Positions 43,633 through 53,196 of a stretch of DNA of 64,000 nt are shown one piece after another (position 1 is the stretch's first letter; every line of letters begins with the position of its first letter). The DNA is taken from the NCBI RefSeq assembly GCF_047302285.1, contig NZ_CP154845.1, positions 4,030,001-4,094,000 on the forward strand, written 5' to 3'. Made by a program: the position numbers and the translations under genes. The stretch comes from Robertmurraya sp047302285 (GTDB lineage Bacteria; Bacillota; Bacilli; Bacillales; Cytobacillaceae). Under the pieces are notes generated by a model. It did not search any database and was not told the DNA's origin. It saw only the letters and a program-made list of their open reading frames with translations.

Positions 43633-44419
43633 CCTTCTTCTCACCGCTTTCCTCTTGGAAATTCTTCCTTTCACTGACTGGTAAGTATGAAGCTAATTTC
43701 TGTTCAATCACTCTTGGAGCTTCTCCCTCTAAGATAGAAAGTACACCTTCAATCATCATGTACTTTAATTTTGCTTCTACCTTAGATTTTCTTTTCAATT
43801 TATTAGCAAATGGATGCCATAATGCGTATCCAGTGAAAATACCGAGCAAGGTTGCGACAAAGGCAGCACTAATCGCGCGACCAAGTGCATCAATATCACT
43901 CATATCCTGTAGTGCGGCAATTAATCCGACAACGGCACCTAATACTCCAAGCGTCGGTGCATATGTTCCTGCTTGACTAAAAATGAGTGCGCCCTGATGA
44001 TGTCTTTCCTCCATCGCTTCTATTTCTTCTGTCAGAACATCGCGAATGTAATCCGCACTTTGCCCATCAACTGCTAAAGTGAGACCATTCTTTAAAAAAT
44101 CATCATCAATTTCAGACGTTTTTGCTTCTAATGCAAGGAGTCCCTCTTTACGAGCTAGTTGCGCCCACTCAGAAAACATCCCAATTAAATCAGCTGGATT
44201 CATAAGTTTTTTTTCTTTAAACAGAATTCCAAATAGTTTAGGAACCTTTTTTATTTCAGAGGTTGGAAAGGCAATGGTCACCGTACCAATCGTTCCAAAA
44301 ATAATAATTAAGATTGCAGCAGGGTTCACCAGAACACCGATGTCAACTCCTTTTAAGACCATTCCTACTCCAACACCAAGAATTGCTACTATTAAGCCTA
44401 TTACCGACGTTTTATCCAT
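43625..44419 (-). CDS. motA: Flagellar motor protein MotA
   Basis: 264 residues with four membrane segments (about 3-20, 30-50, 145-175, 178-200). The cytoplasmic loop has the charged region ARKEGLLALEAKTSEIDD, and the third helix reads APTLGVLGAVVGLIAAL, as in proton-type MotA. It is the first gene of the motAB operon. Confidence 0.95.
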   Translation of the reverse strand: MDKTSVIGLIVAILGVGVGMVLKGVDIGVLVNPAAILIIIFGTIGTVTIAFPTSEIKKVPKLFGILFKEKKLMNPADLIGMFSEWAQLARKEGLLALEAKTSEIDDDFLKNGLTLAVDGQSADYIRDVLTEEIEAMEERHHQGALIFSQAGTYAPTLGVLGAVVGLIAALQDMSDIDALGRAISAAFVATLLGIFTGYALWHPFANKLKRKSKVEAKLKYMMIEGVLSILEGEAPRVIEQKLASYLPVSERKNFQEESGEKKGE

Positions 44420-44609
44420 TTTTGTTCCACCTATCCCTTATGCGACTATTTGACTATGTTGATGTTTTCATTGTTTTCTAGTATAAAATAATAGTTTTAT
44501 CTTATTATTTATTTCGACAAGTAAGACGATATTTTTAGTTTTCCTGATGATTTTTCAAAATTATCTTCTCGAACGAGAGAGGATTTTGAAAAAATTCCAA
44601 ATAAAAATA

Positions 44610-44652
44610 GATAAAGGAAAGGCATAATATGTAGTCATGCCTTTCCTTTATC
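44610..44652. terminator. Terminator after the GNAT gene
   Basis: GATAAAGGAAAGGCAT pairs perfectly with ATGCCTTTCCTTTATC, one of the longest hairpins in the window, touching the stop codon of the acetyltransferase. Confidence 0.85.
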
Positions 44653-45167
44653 TAAATAGTTTTGTAATAAATAATCGTAGGTTCTAATTCACCATTTCCC
44701 GATTGCGCAAAATAAGGGATTTTTCCAGCTTGATTAAAACCAAGCGAATTATAAAGAATGTTAGAAGGATCCCCTTCTCTTGTATCGAGAACTAATAATG
44801 ACCTGTTTTCCTCCTTAGCTCGCTCCTCAGTTATTTTCATTAAATGACGAGCCACACCATTACGCCGATAATATGGATGAGTCATAAGTTTCGCAATCTC
44901 AGCTCTATGTTTTCCATTCTGTTTCGAACATAAATGTAGTTGAACAGTCCCTGCTATCTCATTATTGATTTTCGCAACAAAGAGAATTACATCTGGATTC
45001 AATACATTTCTCCAAAATTTTTCTGCTACGGTCCGTTGTAATGGAGGCAGAAAACCAATTGAAGCACCGCCATCAACAACCTTTACAAGAAGCTCCGATA
45101 GCTCTTCTATATGTTCTTCAATGGAGTTTAATTGTTCTATTGTGATATTCTCACCCAAAATCCTCAC
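44652..45167 (-). CDS. GNAT family N-acetyltransferase
   Basis: 171 residues. Motif A of the acetyl-CoA site is RRNGVARHLMKITEERA, preceded by the AEIAKLMTHPYY strand and followed by LLVLDTREGD and ILYNSLGFNQAGKIP. The start is a GTG at 45167. The substrate cannot be deduced. It is transcribed alone, convergent with nothing but a terminator. Confidence 0.88.
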   Translation of the reverse strand: MRILGENITIEQLNSIEEHIEELSELLVKVVDGGASIGFLPPLQRTVAEKFWRNVLNPDVILFVAKINNEIAGTVQLHLCSKQNGKHRAEIAKLMTHPYYRRNGVARHLMKITEERAKEENRSLLVLDTREGDPSNILYNSLGFNQAGKIPYFAQSGNGELEPTIIYYKTI

Positions 45168-45321
45168 CCTACATTCATTTATTATACATTTAAGTTACCA
45201 ATAAGGACGATGGATGCGCAATCTAAATGTTAGCTAATATAACAGTAATAATTGCTTCGATACGACTGAATTTCACTTTAAAAAAAGGGCAAGATATGAA
45301 AAGTAGAAAGGAGTGTAGAAT

Positions 45322-45486
45322 ATGGCAAGAGGTAAGGAACTCAATCATAAACGTAAAGGTCATCCAGGAAAATTCCCTGAAGATACACTAGTAGAGCGAA
45401 AATCGAAAGACGCCATTGGAGATGAAGAGTTTATCGTTGTTCAAGAAGCGTTTAAAAACCGTCTGGAACAAGAAGATGTTGAGTGA
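45322..45486 (+). CDS. Small hydrophilic protein, 54 residues
   Basis: An ATG at 45322 follows GAAAGGAG. The product is basic at the N-terminus (MARGKELNHKRKGHPGKF) and acidic at the end (EDVE), without hydrophobic segments. It looks like the small, charged, possibly spore- or stress-associated proteins common in Bacillus, but I cannot name the family. A YbjQ-like gene follows 125 bp downstream. Confidence 0.6.
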   Translation: MARGKELNHKRKGHPGKFPEDTLVERKSKDAIGDEEFIVVQEAFKNRLEQEDVE

Positions 45487-45611
45487 AATAGCTCTACCAA
45501 AAAACATTTTTTCTAAAACGAAACCTCCTCTTTTTCAAATCGTATTTAATAGCGAAATCACTAATTGGAAAGTGCTCGCCATTTGGCCCGCACTCGGAGG
45601 AGGAAAATCGA

Positions 45612-45935
45612 ATGATAGTATCTACAACACCTACATTACAAGGAAAAGAAATTGATCGTTACATGGGAATTGTAACTGGAGAAGCTATAATGGGCGCAAA
45701 TGTCGTGCGTGATTTCTTAGCTGGAATCACCGACGTAATTGGCGGGCGTAGCAGTGCATATGAAGATAAGCTATCCCAAGGTCGTGAAATCGCGATTCGT
45801 GAAATGGAAGACCAAGCTCGTAGATTAGGCGCAAATGCAGTCGTTGGCGTTGACCTTGACTTCGAAACACTACGTGATGGCATGATGATGTGTGTTGCCA
45901 CTGGCACAGCTGTATTTATCAAGGAACAATATTAA
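45612..45935 (+). CDS. YbjQ family heavy-metal-binding-domain protein (UPF0145)
   Basis: 107 residues with the family pattern: an opening IVSTTPTLQGKEI, GIVTGEAIMGANVVRDFLA, and the ARRLGANAVVGVDLDFE strand-turn-strand. The fold is a small alpha/beta pentamer in solved members; function unknown. GGAGGAGG precedes the ATG. Confidence 0.9.
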   Translation: MIVSTTPTLQGKEIDRYMGIVTGEAIMGANVVRDFLAGITDVIGGRSSAYEDKLSQGREIAIREMEDQARRLGANAVVGVDLDFETLRDGMMMCVATGTAVFIKEQY

Positions 45936-45947
45936 ATTTCGTCACTG

Positions 45948-45977
45948 AAAGCTCTCAACTTATCTTGAGAGCTTTTT
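45948..45977. terminator. Bidirectional terminator between YbjQ gene and GNAT gene
   Basis: AAAGCTCTCAA pairs with TTGAGAGCTTT around CTTATC, with T's on the plus strand. Confidence 0.85.
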
Positions 45978-46409
45978 CTTAAAATTGGTCACAACAATTT
46001 GACCGTATACATTTTCATCGATTTTCTCAAATCCTAACCTTTTATAAAACTCTATCGCAGGAAGGTTCTTTGCCCCAGTTGAGACAATCATGAATAAGGC
46101 GTCTTCATACTGTTTCTCTACATGCTTCACCATACTTTTCGCAATTCCTTTTCGAAAATAACTAGGATGCACCATGACCCGATGGAGATCGATCACTCCT
46201 TTTATCACCTTATAGGATAAGACCCCTACTAGTCTCCCTTCAATAAAATAGCCAATAAATAACTCATCACTGCTTACCAATTGCTCTAGCGCTTCCTTTA
46301 ATGGCGGAATCTCATAAGACCCGATAAGCTCTGCTTCGACTTGATAAGATTGCTTTTGTAACTCAAGAACGATCTCACCATATTTTTTTATAGCAAATTC
46401 TTTAATCAT
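45960..46409 (-). CDS. GNAT family N-acetyltransferase
   Basis: 149 residues. Motif A is RKGIAKSMVKHVEKQY after LHRVMVHPSYF, and the C-terminal strand is AIEFYKRLGFEKIDE, the standard GNAT layout. Its stop overlaps the terminator shared with the convergent YbjQ gene. AGGGGAGG precedes the ATG. The substrate is unknown. Confidence 0.88.
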   Translation of the reverse strand: MIKEFAIKKYGEIVLELQKQSYQVEAELIGSYEIPPLKEALEQLVSSDELFIGYFIEGRLVGVLSYKVIKGVIDLHRVMVHPSYFRKGIAKSMVKHVEKQYEDALFMIVSTGAKNLPAIEFYKRLGFEKIDENVYGQIVVTNFKKKLSR

Positions 46410-46499
46410 CTAATACCTCCCCTGTCCACCCCATTACCAATCTTCTCTATTATCCGTTATACTGAGAAGGAATATAAAAAAGGAAATATAGGTGAACAA

Positions 46500-48587
46500 A
46501 TGAAATCTCTAGTACTTGCAGAAAAACCGAGTGTTGCTCGTGAAATTGCACGCGTACTTGGTTGTAAACAAATTCATAAAAGTTATATCGAAGGAAATCA
46601 ATATATTGTCACTTGGGCACTTGGTCATCTAATCGAATTAAAAATGCCAGAGCACTATGATAAAAAATTTCAAAATTGGAATCTTGAAGATCTTCCAATT
46701 ATCCCTGAGCAGATGGGCACAAAGGTCATGAAACAAACGAGCCATCAATTCAAAGCGATTGAACATTTATCAAAACGTAAAGATATTAAGGATTGTATCA
46801 TTGCTACGGACGCTGGTCGAGAAGGTGAACTAGTTGCTCGCTGGATTTTAGACAAAGTACGTTGGAAAAAACCAATGAAACGTTTATGGATCTCTTCTCA
46901 TACAGACCGTTCCATTAAGGAAGGGTTCCAAAAACTAAAGCTAGGAAAAGACTTTGATAACCTCTATGAATCTGCCGTATGCCGGGCAGAAGCGGACTGG
47001 CTCATCGGCCTTAATGTCACACGTGCACTGACGACTAAATTTCAGGAACCTCTTTCTGCAGGAAGGGTGCAAACTCCTACTCTCTCCCTCATTTTAGAAA
47101 GAGAGAAAACAATCCAAAGCTTCGTACCGAAAGAATATTGGACGATTGAAGCACAAATCGGTCCTTTGAGAACAAGCTGGGAGGAAAAGGGAGAAAAAAG
47201 AATCTTTTCTCAAGAAAAGGCTCAAAAGATAGTGGATAAAGTGATAGCAAATAAAGGCATTGTTCAATCACTCGAGCGTAAGGAAAAAAGTGAGCAACAA
47301 CCACTTCCGTATGACTTAACCGAGCTCCAAAGAGATGCCAATAATCGTTTTGGCTTTTCTGCTAAAAAAACATTATCTGTTTTGCAAAAGCTTTATGAAC
47401 AATATAAACTCGTGACCTATCCAAGAACAGACTCCCGTTATTTAACAAGGGATATGGAAGGAACAATGCTTGATCGTTTACACGGGTTAGCATCTAGCTA
47501 TCGAGATGAGGTTAAGCCACTTATCGCCAGTAAGGGAAAAGTGATAGCAAAACGAGTATTTAATAATGAAAAAGTAACCGATCATCACGCGATTATTCCA
47601 ACAGAGGAACGCTCTCAATTAAGCGATCTGTCCAATGATGAACGAAAGCTATATGACTTGATCGTAAGAAGATTTCTCGCTTTATTCCATCAGCCCTACA
47701 AATATGAAGGGATTAAAGCAATGATTGAAGTAAACGGAGAAATTTTCACCATAAACGAAACAGTCGTTGTCGATTCTGGCTTCAAGAAAATCACCCAGAA
47801 AGAAATAACCGCTGACGGGAAATTGCTCGGAACGATTGCAAAAGGGCAAAGCTTTACCGTTCAAAGCGCGAACCTAGAGAAAAAGCTGACAGAGCCTCCA
47901 GCAAGATACTCTGAAGCGGATGTTCTTACACAAATGGAAAAGCATGGTCTTGGAACCCCTGCTACTCGTGCTGAAATCATTGAACGACTTATCCAAACGG
48001 AAGTAGTCGAAAGAAAAAATGGTCGCTTCTACACGACAGCTAAAGGAAAACAATTGATTGATATCGTTAACGAAGAACTCAAATCTCCTGAGCTCACCGC
48101 AAAATGGGAAAAGGAGCTTGAATCTATCTCTCATGGGAAAAGCGATCCGAAAGTGTTCAAGCAAAAAATCCGCAAACAAACCGAACAGCTCATATCTGAA
48201 ATTAAAAAGAGCAACCAACAGTATAAGGCCCATAATCTAACTGGCTCAAAATGTCCGGAGTGTGGCTCATTCCTCAAGGAAAGAACCACGAAGGAAGGAA
48301 AAATGCTCGTTTGTTCAAGCCTTGATTGTCGCTATCGCAAAAGAAAGGATCCGAAACTTTCCAATCGCCGCTGCCCTACTTGCCATAAGAAAATGGAGAT
48401 GCACGAAGGAAAAGCTGGTCTTTACTTCCAATGCCGCCCATGTAATGTCGTAGAAAAGGCAGAAGGAAAGAAAAAAGCCGTCACAAAGCGCGAAGAACGA
48501 AAATTGGTACAGAAGTATTCACAGCAAGATGATTTTGGAACAAGCTTAGGAGACTTATTAAAAGCAGCGATGGAGAAAAAAGATTAA
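46500..48587 (+). CDS. topB: DNA topoisomerase III
   Basis: 695 residues, the usual length for Bacillus TopB. The Toprim domain opens with LVLAEKPSVAREIARVLG and has IIATDAGREGELVA. The nucleophilic tyrosine is in LVTYPRTDSRYL. TPATRAEIIERL lies in the gate region. The C-terminus has a zinc-ribbon-like cluster (CPECGSF, CSSLDC, CPTCHKK, CRPC). It relaxes and decatenates DNA, acting with RecQ in other bacteria. AAAGGAAATATAGG lies upstream. Confidence 0.96.
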   Translation: MKSLVLAEKPSVAREIARVLGCKQIHKSYIEGNQYIVTWALGHLIELKMPEHYDKKFQNWNLEDLPIIPEQMGTKVMKQTSHQFKAIEHLSKRKDIKDCIIATDAGREGELVARWILDKVRWKKPMKRLWISSHTDRSIKEGFQKLKLGKDFDNLYESAVCRAEADWLIGLNVTRALTTKFQEPLSAGRVQTPTLSLILEREKTIQSFVPKEYWTIEAQIGPLRTSWEEKGEKRIFSQEKAQKIVDKVIANKGIVQSLERKEKSEQQPLPYDLTELQRDANNRFGFSAKKTLSVLQKLYEQYKLVTYPRTDSRYLTRDMEGTMLDRLHGLASSYRDEVKPLIASKGKVIAKRVFNNEKVTDHHAIIPTEERSQLSDLSNDERKLYDLIVRRFLALFHQPYKYEGIKAMIEVNGEIFTINETVVVDSGFKKITQKEITADGKLLGTIAKGQSFTVQSANLEKKLTEPPARYSEADVLTQMEKHGLGTPATRAEIIERLIQTEVVERKNGRFYTTAKGKQLIDIVNEELKSPELTAKWEKELESISHGKSDPKVFKQKIRKQTEQLISEIKKSNQQYKAHNLTGSKCPECGSFLKERTTKEGKMLVCSSLDCRYRKRKDPKLSNRRCPTCHKKMEMHEGKAGLYFQCRPCNVVEKAEGKKKAVTKREERKLVQKYSQQDDFGTSLGDLLKAAMEKKD

Positions 48588-48597
48588 TATACTCTTG

Positions 48598-48627
48598 AAC
48601 CAAGCTTTTTAGCTTGGTTTTTTTATG
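48598..48627 (+). terminator. Terminator after topB
   Basis: AACCAAGC pairs with GCTTGGTT around TTTTTA and is followed by T's. Confidence 0.85.
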
Positions 48628-48748
48628 CTTTGAAGAGACTCTCCGCTCGGTTATCGACTGATTGAGCAATTGTTTGGTATAATATGTTTTGTGAAAATAT
48701 CATTTCTTATTATTTATCTTAAATAGAGTTGAAAGTGAGTGTTCAATT

Positions 48749-49468
48749 ATGGGCCGTAAATGGAATAATATTAAAGACAAAAAGGCGGCAAAAGACGCCA
48801 ATACGAGTCGCATATATGCTAAATTCGGTCGGGAAATTTATGTTGCCGCTAAACAAGGTGAACCAGATCCGGAAGCTAACCAAACGTTAAGATTCGTTTT
48901 AGAGCGTGCGAAGACGTACAATGTACCAAGACATATTATTGATCGGGCGATTGAAAAAGCGAAAGGTGGTTCTGACGAGAACTACGATGAGCTACGCTAT
49001 GAAGGCTTTGGGCCAAGTGGTTCAATGGTCATTGTTGATGCCTTAACGAACAACGTTAACCGTACTGCGTCTGAAGTTCGTGCTGCATTCGGTAAAAACG
49101 GTGGTAATATGGGTGTCAGTGGCTCTGTATCCTATATGTTTGATAAAACGGCGGTAATCGGGGTTGAAGGTAAAACAGCTGATGACGTATTAGAATTACT
49201 GATGGAAGCAGACATCGATGTCCGTGACATCCTTGAAGAAGAAGACTCTGTCATTGTCTATGCTGAACCAGATCAGTTCCACGCTGTTCAAGAAGCTTTT
49301 AAAGGAGCAGGTGTTACGGAATTTACAGTAGCAGAATTAACGATGCTTGCACAAAATGACGTAACTCTTCCTGAAGATGCAGGGGCACAATTTGAAAAAA
49401 TGATTGATGTACTTGAGGATCTCGAAGATGTTCAACAAGTGTATCATAATGTTGATTTAGAACAATAG
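48749..49468 (+). CDS. YebC/PmpR family protein (YeeN type)
   Basis: 239 residues. The N-terminus MGRKWNNIKDKKAAKDANTS is the YeeN/YrbC form of the family, and the later domains show YEGFGPSGSMVIVDALTNN and RTASEVRAAFGKNGG. Recent work ties YebC proteins to translation of difficult sequences; older annotation calls them transcriptional regulators. The gene stands alone with its own terminator. Confidence 0.9.
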   Translation: MGRKWNNIKDKKAAKDANTSRIYAKFGREIYVAAKQGEPDPEANQTLRFVLERAKTYNVPRHIIDRAIEKAKGGSDENYDELRYEGFGPSGSMVIVDALTNNVNRTASEVRAAFGKNGGNMGVSGSVSYMFDKTAVIGVEGKTADDVLELLMEADIDVRDILEEEDSVIVYAEPDQFHAVQEAFKGAGVTEFTVAELTMLAQNDVTLPEDAGAQFEKMIDVLEDLEDVQQVYHNVDLEQ

Positions 49469-49491
49469 AAAATACCTCTTACAATTAAAAG

Positions 49492-49520
49492 AATCGGCGA
49501 TTTTTGCCGGTTTTTTTATT
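49492..49520 (+). terminator. Terminator after the YebC-family gene
   Basis: CGGC pairs with GCCG with A/T extensions, followed by seven T's. Confidence 0.65.
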
Positions 49521-49662
49521 ATATATTTGATCTAGACTGAATTGTTTATTTTTTCCGTAATAAACGGTATTATAGAAATAATTGAGTCGATCTCACAATG
49601 TACAACGGAAAATGGTACATAATGAATTTGATTACATTAATTAACAAAGGAGATTTAATCTT

Positions 49663-50895
49663 ATGGGTGACTTTCAGAAAAATTTAGAAAAATATGCTGA
49701 GCTCACGGTGAAGGTCGGCGTCAATATTCAAAAAGGGCAAACATTAGTAATCAACACTGCACTAGATTCAGCTGAATTTGTTCGTCTCGTTGTGAAAAAA
49801 GCTTATGAGGCTGGTGCCTATAATGTTGTTGTGAACTGGAGCGATGATGTCGTTTCTCGCACAAAGTATGACCTTGCACCAGATGAATCCTTCCTTGAAT
49901 ATCCAGAATTTCGCGCGAAGGAAATTGTTGATTTAGCAGAAAAAGGTGCTGCCTTCATTTCTGTTGTTTCATCAAGCCCTGACTTACTTAAAGGAGTAAA
50001 TCCAGAGCGAATTTCTAATTTCCAAAAGGCAGCAGGACAGGCTCTATCTACATATCGTAAATTTATTCAATCAGACAAAGTGAGCTGGACGGTTGTTGCA
50101 GCCCCTTCCCAAAAATGGGCAGAGAAAGTATTCCCTAATGAAACACCTGAAGTGAGTGTTCAAAAACTATGGGATGCGATTTTCAAAGCAACACGTGCTG
50201 ATTTAGACAACCCGGTAGAAGCTTGGAAAAATCATGATGAAACCCTACATGAGAAAGTTAATTACTTAAATGCGAAGCGTTACAAAAAGCTTCACTATAA
50301 AGCTCCTGGAACAGACTTAACGATCGAACTTCCAGAAGAACACCTTTGGGTAGGTGCAGGAAGTGTCAATGAAAAAGGGCATGAATTCATGGCCAATATG
50401 CCAACTGAAGAAGTGTTCACAGTTCCTTACAAAACTGGCGTTAACGGAACGGTAGCTAGCACAAAGCCATTGAGTTACGGCGGAAATTTAATTGATAATT
50501 TCTCTGTAACTTTTGAAAATGGACGTATTGTTGATGTGAAGGCAGAAGAAGGAGAAGAGATTTTGAAGCGTCTTGTGGAGACAGATGAAGGCTCTCATTA
50601 TTTAGGTGAGGTTGCTCTCGTACCACATAATTCTCCGATTTCACAGTCTAATATTTTGTTCTACAATACCCTTTTTGATGAGAATGCCTCTAACCATCTT
50701 GCGATCGGAAGTGCCTACGCATTTTGTATTGAAGGTGGAAAGAAAATGTCGAGTGAAGCTCTGGCTAAAAATGGCTTAAACGAAAGTATCACACATGTTG
50801 ATTTCATGATCGGTTCTGCTGACATGGATATCGACGGAATTACTGAAAATGGCTCAACAGAACCTGTCTTCCGTAAGGGCGATTGGGCATTCTAA
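49663..50895 (+). CDS. ampS: M29 family aminopeptidase AmpS
   Basis: 410 residues of the M29 metallopeptidase family, the expected length. Conserved pieces are GVNIQKGQTLVINTALDSA, the metal-ligand regions NMPTEEVFTVPYKTGVNGTV (Glu ligands), LGEVALVPHNSPIS and HLAIGSAYAFCIEGG, and the C-terminal HVDFMIGSADMDIDG. It removes N-terminal residues from peptides in the cytoplasm, using Co or Zn. AAAGGAG precedes the ATG. Confidence 0.95.
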   Translation: MGDFQKNLEKYAELTVKVGVNIQKGQTLVINTALDSAEFVRLVVKKAYEAGAYNVVVNWSDDVVSRTKYDLAPDESFLEYPEFRAKEIVDLAEKGAAFISVVSSSPDLLKGVNPERISNFQKAAGQALSTYRKFIQSDKVSWTVVAAPSQKWAEKVFPNETPEVSVQKLWDAIFKATRADLDNPVEAWKNHDETLHEKVNYLNAKRYKKLHYKAPGTDLTIELPEEHLWVGAGSVNEKGHEFMANMPTEEVFTVPYKTGVNGTVASTKPLSYGGNLIDNFSVTFENGRIVDVKAEEGEEILKRLVETDEGSHYLGEVALVPHNSPISQSNILFYNTLFDENASNHLAIGSAYAFCIEGGKKMSSEALAKNGLNESITHVDFMIGSADMDIDGITENGSTEPVFRKGDWAF

Positions 50896-50906
50896 ATTAG
50901 AACTTT

Positions 50907-50935
50907 AGACGATACATTTTTTGTATCGTCTTTTT
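50907..50935 (+). terminator. Terminator after ampS
   Basis: AGACGATACA pairs with TGTATCGTCT and is followed by T's. Confidence 0.88.
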
Positions 50936-51023
50936 ACGTTTAGTCCCTTTTTGAATATTGCATTGTTGTTAAGTTTGTGGGACGATATTAGGTAGAAAAG
51001 ATAGAAAAAAGGGGGGAATCCGG

Positions 51024-51296
51024 TTGGTCCGCTATCATATTACCGTTCATGGAAGAGTTCAAGGCGTTGGATATCGTTATTTTACCCAAATGAAAGCCTC
51101 TCAATTTGCGATCACAGGATGGGTGAAAAACCTTTCAGAAGGTGGCGTCGAAATTGTCGCAGTTGGGGAAAAAGAAAATCTCGAACAATTTATGGGTAGC
51201 TTACGTGAAGGAAATCCATTTTCTAAGGTGACGGACATCAATTTTGTGGAGCTAGAGAATACCGAACCCTTTCATTCTTTTAAAATAAAATATTGA
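51024..51296 (+). CDS. Acylphosphatase (YflL-like)
   Basis: 90 residues. The active-site loop VHGRVQGVGYRYF, with the catalytic Arg, and GWVKNLSEGGVEIVAVG, with the catalytic Asn, mark acylphosphatase. It hydrolyses carboxyl-phosphate bonds of small molecules. The start is a TTG at 51024 after GGGGGGAA. In B. subtilis the counterpart is yflL, consistent with the yfk-yfl neighbourhood. Confidence 0.95.
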   Translation: MVRYHITVHGRVQGVGYRYFTQMKASQFAITGWVKNLSEGGVEIVAVGEKENLEQFMGSLREGNPFSKVTDINFVELENTEPFHSFKIKY

Positions 51297-51338
51297 AAGC
51301 TCTTTCAACGCAAATCTTTTGTTGAAAGAGCTTTTTTT
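51295..51338. terminator. Bidirectional terminator between acylphosphatase and panF
   Basis: AAAGCTCTTTCAA pairs with TTGAAAGAGCTTT and is followed by T's. Confidence 0.88.
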
Positions 51339-51347
51339 AATTGCTGA

Positions 51348-52790
51348 TTAAACTGATTTTCTCTGCACTACATAACCTTTTGTCAACAAACTTCCGATAA
51401 TAAACGCAATGAACGATAGAATAATCGGGAGTGTGATTGTGTGCATTCCAAAGGCATTTGGTAAACGGGTATGAAAATAGATATACGAACCTACCCCTAC
51501 TACCATCGAGGATAAAGCTCCATACTTATTCCCCGCTTGCCAGTATAGCCCTAGAACCACTGGCCAAATGAAGGCTGCTTCTAATCCTCCAAAAGCAAAC
51601 AAATTCAACCAAATAATTAAATCAGGTGGGCTTAAAGCCATTAAGAAGACGAGAACTCCAATGATCGTCGTGACCGCTAAGCTAATCTTTTTCACCAGTT
51701 GATTGCTCGCATCCGGTTTTATGTAATTTACATATACATCCTTAACGACTGCAGAGCTCACAAGTAATAGCAAAGAATCCACTGTCGACATAATCGCAGC
51801 CATTGGAGCAGCTAAAACAAGTCCTGCCACCCAAGCTGGCAACACTTCCATGGCCAATAATGGCATGACTGTATCTCCTTTTTCAATTCCAGGCAAGATT
51901 GGACGGGCAAATACCCCAATTAAATGCATCCCTAACATAATAAATCCTACTACTATTGTTCCGACAATGATCGCTTGGTGCATCGCTCGGGCATTTTTAT
52001 AAGACATGGCACGAATTGTAATTTGCGGAAGCCCGACGACACCTACTCCAACTAAGATCCAAAAAGAAGATACATAGAGTGGTGTTAATCCTCCATCAAA
52101 TCCATATGGCGTGATTAAATTCGGATTTTCCGTTGCTAAATCAGAAATAATATTGGAAATTCCTCCACCTGCGATTATCGTAGCGATGAGTAGGATGAAT
52201 GTTCCAATAAACATAACAACCCCTTGCACCGTATCTGTTAAAGCAACTGCTCTAAATCCTCCAATAATGACATATACCATAACCGACAAAGCAAAAATAA
52301 AAAGAGAGCTCGTATAACTTAAACCAGTTAATGACTCAATTAATATCGCTCCACCGACCCACTGGGCAGCCATCGCTGAAAATAGGAAAACAATAATGTT
52401 TAGCGCTGATAATATCACGACCCATTTCGATTGATAACGTTCCTTTAAATAGTCGACTAATGTGATCGCTTTATATTTTCTCGTCATAATCGCGAATTTT
52501 TTTCCAAGGATCATAAGGACAAAATATCCTGTTGCGAGCTGGGCCATCGATAATAATACCCATCCAAGACCTTGTGTATAGGCTGCGCCTGGGCCACCGA
52601 TAAAACTACTGGCACTTCCGTAAGTAGCCGTCATCGTCATCGCAAGGATAAAGCCACCTAATTGTCTTCCACCAAGAAAATAATCTTGTAGAAATGAATT
52701 GGTATTTTTTAGAGATTTGCTAGACCATAAGCCGATCATAAATATTGCTATTAAAAAGAGTAATAATGGAAGGATAACTGCCCAATTCAT
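51348..52790 (-). CDS. panF: Sodium/pantothenate-type symporter (PanF, SSS family)
   Basis: 480 residues with about thirteen hydrophobic segments. The sodium:solute symporter pattern is seen in YFLGGRQLGGFILAMTMTAT, GWVLLSMAQLATGYFVL and IIGGFRAVALTDTVQGVVMF. Coupling to a DUF997/YhdT protein encoded just upstream, with a 4-bp ATGA overlap, is typical of PanF, which brings in pantothenate with sodium. The substrate is inferred from that pairing. Confidence 0.85.
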   Translation of the reverse strand: MNWAVILPLLLFLIAIFMIGLWSSKSLKNTNSFLQDYFLGGRQLGGFILAMTMTATYGSASSFIGGPGAAYTQGLGWVLLSMAQLATGYFVLMILGKKFAIMTRKYKAITLVDYLKERYQSKWVVILSALNIIVFLFSAMAAQWVGGAILIESLTGLSYTSSLFIFALSVMVYVIIGGFRAVALTDTVQGVVMFIGTFILLIATIIAGGGISNIISDLATENPNLITPYGFDGGLTPLYVSSFWILVGVGVVGLPQITIRAMSYKNARAMHQAIIVGTIVVGFIMLGMHLIGVFARPILPGIEKGDTVMPLLAMEVLPAWVAGLVLAAPMAAIMSTVDSLLLLVSSAVVKDVYVNYIKPDASNQLVKKISLAVTTIIGVLVFLMALSPPDLIIWLNLFAFGGLEAAFIWPVVLGLYWQAGNKYGALSSMVVGVGSYIYFHTRLPNAFGMHTITLPIILSFIAFIIGSLLTKGYVVQRKSV

Positions 52791-53071
52791 GATCCATCTC
52801 CCTCCTCATCCTCAAATGGAACCTCTTTGAATAATAGTTTGACTACTACTGTTACAAGTGTAACCATGAGGATAAATCCACCAACACAGCTATAGAAGAA
52901 CCACGCTGGCAATCCCATTACATAGGAATAGTTTTCAACAGATTCAGAACCCATTCCATAGGCAAAGGCAAACCACCAGACAAAATTAATGATTACAAGT
53001 ACAACACCTATCAAAGCCTCTCTATTCGCAATTTTAAAACGAGGGTCTTTCTGCTCCCTGTCATGATTCAT
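52787..53071 (-). CDS. yhdT: YhdT family protein (DUF997)
   Basis: 94 residues with two membrane segments (about 20-42 and 52-77) and the family motif NFVWWFAFAYGMG. It precedes and overlaps panF, the arrangement seen in many bacteria, and is probably an accessory subunit of the symporter. GGAGG lies upstream of the ATG. Confidence 0.88.
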   Translation of the reverse strand: MNHDREQKDPRFKIANREALIGVVLVIINFVWWFAFAYGMGSESVENYSYVMGLPAWFFYSCVGGFILMVTLVTVVVKLLFKEVPFEDEEGDGS

Positions 53072-53112
53072 GGAGGGCCTCCTTTCAATACTTCAATCTT
53101 TTGTCCCATTTA

Positions 53113-53142
53113 TTGTACATCGTTTTTATTTTACATTATAGT
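53113..53142 (+). promoter_or_regulatory. Putative sigma-A promoter of mscL
   Basis: TTGTAC (53113-53118) and TATAGT (53137-53142) are 18 bp apart, about 55 bp upstream of the mscL start codon. Confidence 0.4.
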
Positions 53143-53196
53143 ATAGGCAATCGCACTTGCGGAAAAAATGTCGATACTTAAAAAAGGAGGATATCT

